NCBI GenBank assembly: GCA_934401725.1
Contig: CAKRSS010000045.1
Location: 1 to 16,052 of the forward strand
Direction: 5' to 3'
DNA from: an uncultured Eubacteriales bacterium
GTDB lineage: Bacteria; Bacillota; Clostridia; Oscillospirales; CAG-272
Length of the DNA stretch: 16,052 bases
Shown here: piece by piece, positions 13,153 to 16,052 of the stretch
Layout of the letters: each line of letters begins with the position of its first letter
Numbering within the stretch: position 1 is the first letter of the stretch
Notes under the pieces: generated by a model
Seen by the model: only the letters and a program-made list of their open reading frames with translations
Database searches by the model: none
Told to the model about the DNA's origin: nothing
Program-made: the position numbers and the translations under genes

Positions 13153-15585
13153 ATGTATTTACCGTTAAGCTGGCTCCGCGAGCTCGTCGAGCTCGACGGG
13201 ATCGAACTCAAAACAATAGAGGACGGCCTGTTTTCCTGCGGCCTCGAGGTCGAGGAAAAGCTGGACGTCGCGCCCGACGTCTCGGGCGTTTACGTCGGCG
13301 TGGTCAAGAGCATAGAGCGCCACCCCGATTCCGACCACATGTTCGTCTGCATCGTCGACTGCGGCGGGCACGGGCATGATATTCAGATAGTTACCGGCGC
13401 GCAGAACGTCCACGCGGGCGACCACGTCCCCGCGGCGCTCGACGGCGCGCGCGTCTACGGCCGCCGCAAGGGCGAGGACAACCGCCCGCCCGAGGTCGTG
13501 ACCATAAAGAACGGCAAGCTGCGCGGCGTCGCGTCGAACGGCATGCTGTGCTCCGGCGAGGAGCTGGGCATCGACGACGACTGGTATGAGGGCGCGTCCG
13601 TCGACGGCATCATGATGCTGCCCGCCGACAGCGTTCCAGGAACTGACGTCAAAGCGCTGCTCGGCCTCGACGATCAGGTCTGGGACATCTCCGTCACCGC
13701 CAACCTGCCGCACTGCCAGCATGTTTACGGCGTTGCACGCGAGCTGGCCGCGCTGCTTGACCGTCCCTTCCACGAGCCGGATATGAGCTACCACCCCGTC
13801 GCCTGCGACGACGTAAGCGTCGGTGTCAGCGTCGAGGCTCCCGACCTCTGCCCGCGCTACATCGCGCATTACGTCAAGGACATCAAGGTCGAAAAGTCGC
13901 CCGAGCTCATCCGCCGCCGCCTTAAAATGTGCGGCATCAACGCGATAAACACCATAGTCGATATAACAAACTACGTGCTGGTCGAGATGGGTCAGCCCAT
14001 GCACGCCTTCGACTTTGACAACGTCGGCGGGCACAAGATAATAGTCCGCCGCGCGGCCGAAGGCGAGAAAATCGTCACGCTCGACGAGCGCGAGTTCACG
14101 CTATGCCCCGATAATCTGGTCATCTGCGACGCCGGGCGTCCCGTGGCGCTCGCCGGCATTATGGGCGGACTCAACAGCGAGATTACAGACGCTACCCATG
14201 AGGTGCTGTTCGAGGCGGCCAAGTTCATGCGCGGCAACATCCGCAAGACCTCGCGCTCGCTCGGTCAGTCCTCCGACTCGTCGCACCGCTTCGAGAAGGG
14301 CGTCGACGAGTACACGACCGGCCTTGCCATGAAGCGCGCGCTGCACCTGATTGAGGAATTCGGCTGCGGCACTGTCACGACGCTTGAATGCGATGCCTGC
14401 GCCGACCCCGGCCGCAGTCAGCCCGCCATAAGCACGACCTTCCGCGCCATCAACGACGTGCTGGGCATCGAGGTTCCGCACGACACCATCACCGCCATTC
14501 TCCGCCGCATGAATTACACCGTCGGCATTGACGGCGACCGCGTCGTCGCAACGCCGCCCGCCTACCGCGAGGACATCGAGGGCAGCGCCGCCGACCTCGC
14601 CGAGGACGTCATCAAGATGTACGGCTATCAGCACATCGTGCCGCGGTTCATGGTCAACGCTGCCATCACGGCGGGCGGAGTCAACCGCGACCAGCTTAAC
14701 ACCTCGAACGTCAAGCTGTGCCTCAAGGCGCAGGGCTTCTGCGAGACCATGAGCTACTCCTTCTACTCGACCGCCGAGCTCGACATGCTGCGCCTCGCGC
14801 CCGACGCGCCCGAGCGGAACGTCGTTCGCGTCTCCAACCCGCTCAGCGAGAAGTACGCAATCATGCGCACGACGCTTGCGCCGTCCATTGTCAACATTCT
14901 CTCGACCAACGCCAAGCGCGGCAACGACCGCGTGCGCGTCTACGAGATAGCCAATATTTTCATTCCCGAGGGCGACGGAACGGTGCTTCCGCGCGAGTGC
15001 AGACGCCTGTGCTTCGGCCTTTACGGCGACGGCGAGAGCTTCTTCACCGCCAAGGGCGTGCTCGAGACGCTGGCGACCCGCTTCGGCGTGACGCTCGGCT
15101 ACACGCGCACGACTCGTCCCTTCATGCACCCCGGCGCAACCGCGGCGGTGACGTGCGGCGGGCGTGAAATCGGATATGTCGGTCAGCTCTCCTACGAGGT
15201 TGCCGACGAGAACGAGATTGCGCAGAGCGCCTTTGTCTGCGAGCTGGACTACGACGCATTCTCCGCGGCGTTTGCGACGCGCATGACATACGCGCCCGTC
15301 TCGCCCTACCGCAGCATTCACCGCGACCTCGCGCTGCTCGCGCCCGAGTCCATGACCTGCGGGGAGATTGAGGAGGTCATCCGTTCGGCGTGCAAGCCGG
15401 TGAGCAAGGTTGAGCTGTTTGACATTTACCGCGGCGGCCAGGTGCCGTCGGGCTTCAAGAGCATGGCCTTCGCGCTGACCTTCACGCCCGAGGACAAGGA
15501 GCTCATGCCCGAGGACGCGGACAAGTTTGTTGCCAAGATTCTCAAGTCGCTCGAGTACCGGCTGGGGCTGAAGATCAGGTCTTAA
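13153..15585 (+). CDS. pheT: Phenylalanine--tRNA ligase beta subunit
   Basis: This 810-residue beta subunit partners PheS, binds tRNA-Phe and edits mischarged Tyr-tRNA. The EMAP-type tRNA-binding domain is at about 39-150 (VYVGVVKSIERHPDSDHMFV, and ASNGMLCSGEELG near 130). The B3/B4 editing domain is at about 215-390 (INTIVDITNYVLVEMGQPMHAFD; SSHRFEKGVD). The B5 domain is at about 410-480 and the catalytic-like core at about 485-690. The C-terminal ferredoxin-fold anticodon-binding domain is at about 716-810 (PYRSIHRDLALL; ALTFTPEDKELMPED). Length is normal for the family. The loop ANLPHCQHVYGVAREL replaces the more common NRPDCLS form. The ATG has GGGGGAGAG about 8 nt upstream. A terminator lies at 15666-15704. 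Confidence 0.96.
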   Translation: MYLPLSWLRELVELDGIELKTIEDGLFSCGLEVEEKLDVAPDVSGVYVGVVKSIERHPDSDHMFVCIVDCGGHGHDIQIVTGAQNVHAGDHVPAALDGARVYGRRKGEDNRPPEVVTIKNGKLRGVASNGMLCSGEELGIDDDWYEGASVDGIMMLPADSVPGTDVKALLGLDDQVWDISVTANLPHCQHVYGVARELAALLDRPFHEPDMSYHPVACDDVSVGVSVEAPDLCPRYIAHYVKDIKVEKSPELIRRRLKMCGINAINTIVDITNYVLVEMGQPMHAFDFDNVGGHKIIVRRAAEGEKIVTLDEREFTLCPDNLVICDAGRPVALAGIMGGLNSEITDATHEVLFEAAKFMRGNIRKTSRSLGQSSDSSHRFEKGVDEYTTGLAMKRALHLIEEFGCGTVTTLECDACADPGRSQPAISTTFRAINDVLGIEVPHDTITAILRRMNYTVGIDGDRVVATPPAYREDIEGSAADLAEDVIKMYGYQHIVPRFMVNAAITAGGVNRDQLNTSNVKLCLKAQGFCETMSYSFYSTAELDMLRLAPDAPERNVVRVSNPLSEKYAIMRTTLAPSIVNILSTNAKRGNDRVRVYEIANIFIPEGDGTVLPRECRRLCFGLYGDGESFFTAKGVLETLATRFGVTLGYTRTTRPFMHPGATAAVTCGGREIGYVGQLSYEVADENEIAQSAFVCELDYDAFSAAFATRMTYAPVSPYRSIHRDLALLAPESMTCGEIEEVIRSACKPVSKVELFDIYRGGQVPSGFKSMAFALTFTPEDKELMPEDADKFVAKILKSLEYRLGLKIRS

Positions 15586-15625
15586 GAATTGATTTTTTAG
15601 GTTTGCGGTTTCTGCCGCGGTGTGG

Positions 15626-15770
15626 GCGTATTGCATATGCCAGTATGCTGATTAAAACGTTTTTTGCGGTTCTCGCCGGGAAGTCCGGCGGGGACTGCTT
15701 TTTTATAAATAAGTTCTTTGGCCTTGGCAGGGGCGCGCCGGGGGGGAGGGGGAGGCGTATTGCATATGCC
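15626..15770 (+). repeat. Direct repeat pair around a GCATATGC palindrome
   Basis: GCGTATTGCATATGCC occurs at 15626-15641 and 15755-15770. Each copy is followed by a matching (A/T)GTATGC(T/A)GA(T/A)TAA tract. The second copy leads straight into the composite repeat unit AATAAGTTCTTTTGCC. The intervening DNA includes the pheT terminator and a G-rich tract (15731-15754). Confidence 0.75.
15666..15704 (+). terminator. Intrinsic terminator of the pheST operon
   Basis: A 14-bp stem with three wobble pairs (15666-15679 with 15685-15698, GAAGT loop) is followed by six T residues (15699-15704), 80 bp after the pheT stop. Confidence 0.85.
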
Positions 15771-15911
15771 TGTATGCAGAATAAGTTCTTTTGCCTTGGC
15801 GGGCTGTCGCCGTGGACGGTCTCCGACGGTGGAGAAGTGTACTCGCCGAACGTCGGCGGGACGTTAAGAAGTGTACTTTTCTGCCGCGAGCAGAAAAGTA
15901 CCAAAAGAGTC
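15708..15911 (+). repeat. Composite dispersed intergenic repeat, right copy
   Basis: This is the plus-strand counterpart of 1-230: two AATAAGTTCTTT-CCTTGGC units (15708-15731 and 15779-15803), the GTCGCCGTGGA segment, the 42-bp block identical to 82-123 (15823-15864), and a 12-bp perfect hairpin GTACTTTTCTGC / GCAGAAAAGTAC (15873-15901) before AAAAGAGTCG. Open frames across it are short, lack binding sites and have no protein-like character. Confidence 0.75.
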
Positions 15912-16052
15912 GCCCCAAAGGGGGCTAACCTACGGTTCGCCCCCTCTGGACTCCCCCACTCCCGTGGGATGGCTTAGGGTGGACGGAATCCGCCTCCATG
16001 AGGCTCGCATCCGGCGCGGCTCGGTCAGAATCGCTCTACCGCGCCTTTGTTA
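15912..16052. other. Window end without a recognisable gene
   Basis: This stretch contains a hairpin at 15920-15944 (GGGGGC-T-AACC / GGTT-C-GCCCCC, one mismatch). After that it is GC-rich and I cannot assign it. It is probably the continuation of the composite repeat. No tRNA-like fold or credible coding start is visible before the sequence ends. Confidence 0.5.

Noticed and set aside
13690..13760. Unusual NLPHCQHVYG loop in PheT as a sign of altered function
   Set aside because: As far as I recall, variants of this loop occur in other bacterial PheT lineages. All domains are present and the length is normal.
14101..15636. A 511-codon minus-strand frame opposite pheT
   Set aside because: The GC-rich antisense strand of a housekeeping gene leaves long frames open. 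The Ala/Val/Gly/Arg composition has no motifs.
15603..15977. A 124-codon plus-strand frame at the right end as a hypothetical protein
   Set aside because: It runs through the terminator and the composite repeat, and a similar frame appears in the left copy. It is repeat DNA rather than a gene.

Overview
The window looks like a chromosomal segment from an uncultured, GC-rich anaerobic Firmicute, most likely a gut Clostridium-type lineage (Oscillospirales or Christensenellales). This is inferred from four things: a two-gene split ThrE-type exporter, a short Amidase_6-type protein, PheS with the Firmicutes-style Cys cluster, and GLUG-repeat surface proteins ending in a non-canonical sorting signal. 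Promoters are crisp sigma-A types, with TTGACA or TTGAAA at -35, 17 bp spacers and TATAAT-like -10s, in AT-rich islands between GC-rich genes. Almost every transcription unit has a recognisable intrinsic terminator.

Layout. 1-230 is a composite intergenic repeat whose inverted partner lies at 15708-15911. 295-1263 (-) is a metal-dependent TIM-barrel sugar phosphate isomerase/epimerase-type enzyme with its own promoter and terminator. 1465-1740 is a 12-bp minisatellite of exactly 23 units. 1861-4263 (-) and 4678-7146 (-) are tandem paralogous secreted, wall-anchored GLUG-repeat proteins, each with its own strong promoter and a related terminator, so gene and terminator were duplicated together. 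Divergently, 7493-8605 (+) encodes a malate/L-lactate dehydrogenase family (Ldh_2) oxidoreductase behind a strong promoter and a structured 113-nt leader.

8606-8825 holds three strong hairpins and a remnant of the 3' end of a LysR-type gene, next to the intact LysR-type regulator at 8826-9749 (-). 9939-10502 (+) is an Amidase_6-like cysteine hydrolase. 10676-11958 (-) is a two-gene operon for a split threonine/serine exporter-type transporter. It is divergent from the pheS-pheT operon (12118-15585, +), and the two promoters form one nearly mirror-symmetric element. After the pheT terminator (15666-15704) the window ends in repeat-rich DNA without a convincing gene.

I see no phage, transposase, CRISPR array, tRNA or rRNA. 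Most genes are housekeeping. The parts worth a second look are the tandem surface proteins with their shared unassigned C-terminal module, the LysR tail remnant, the minisatellite, the inverted composite repeats at both ends, and the mirror-image promoter pair. I did not find a multi-gene system that I could defend as new.
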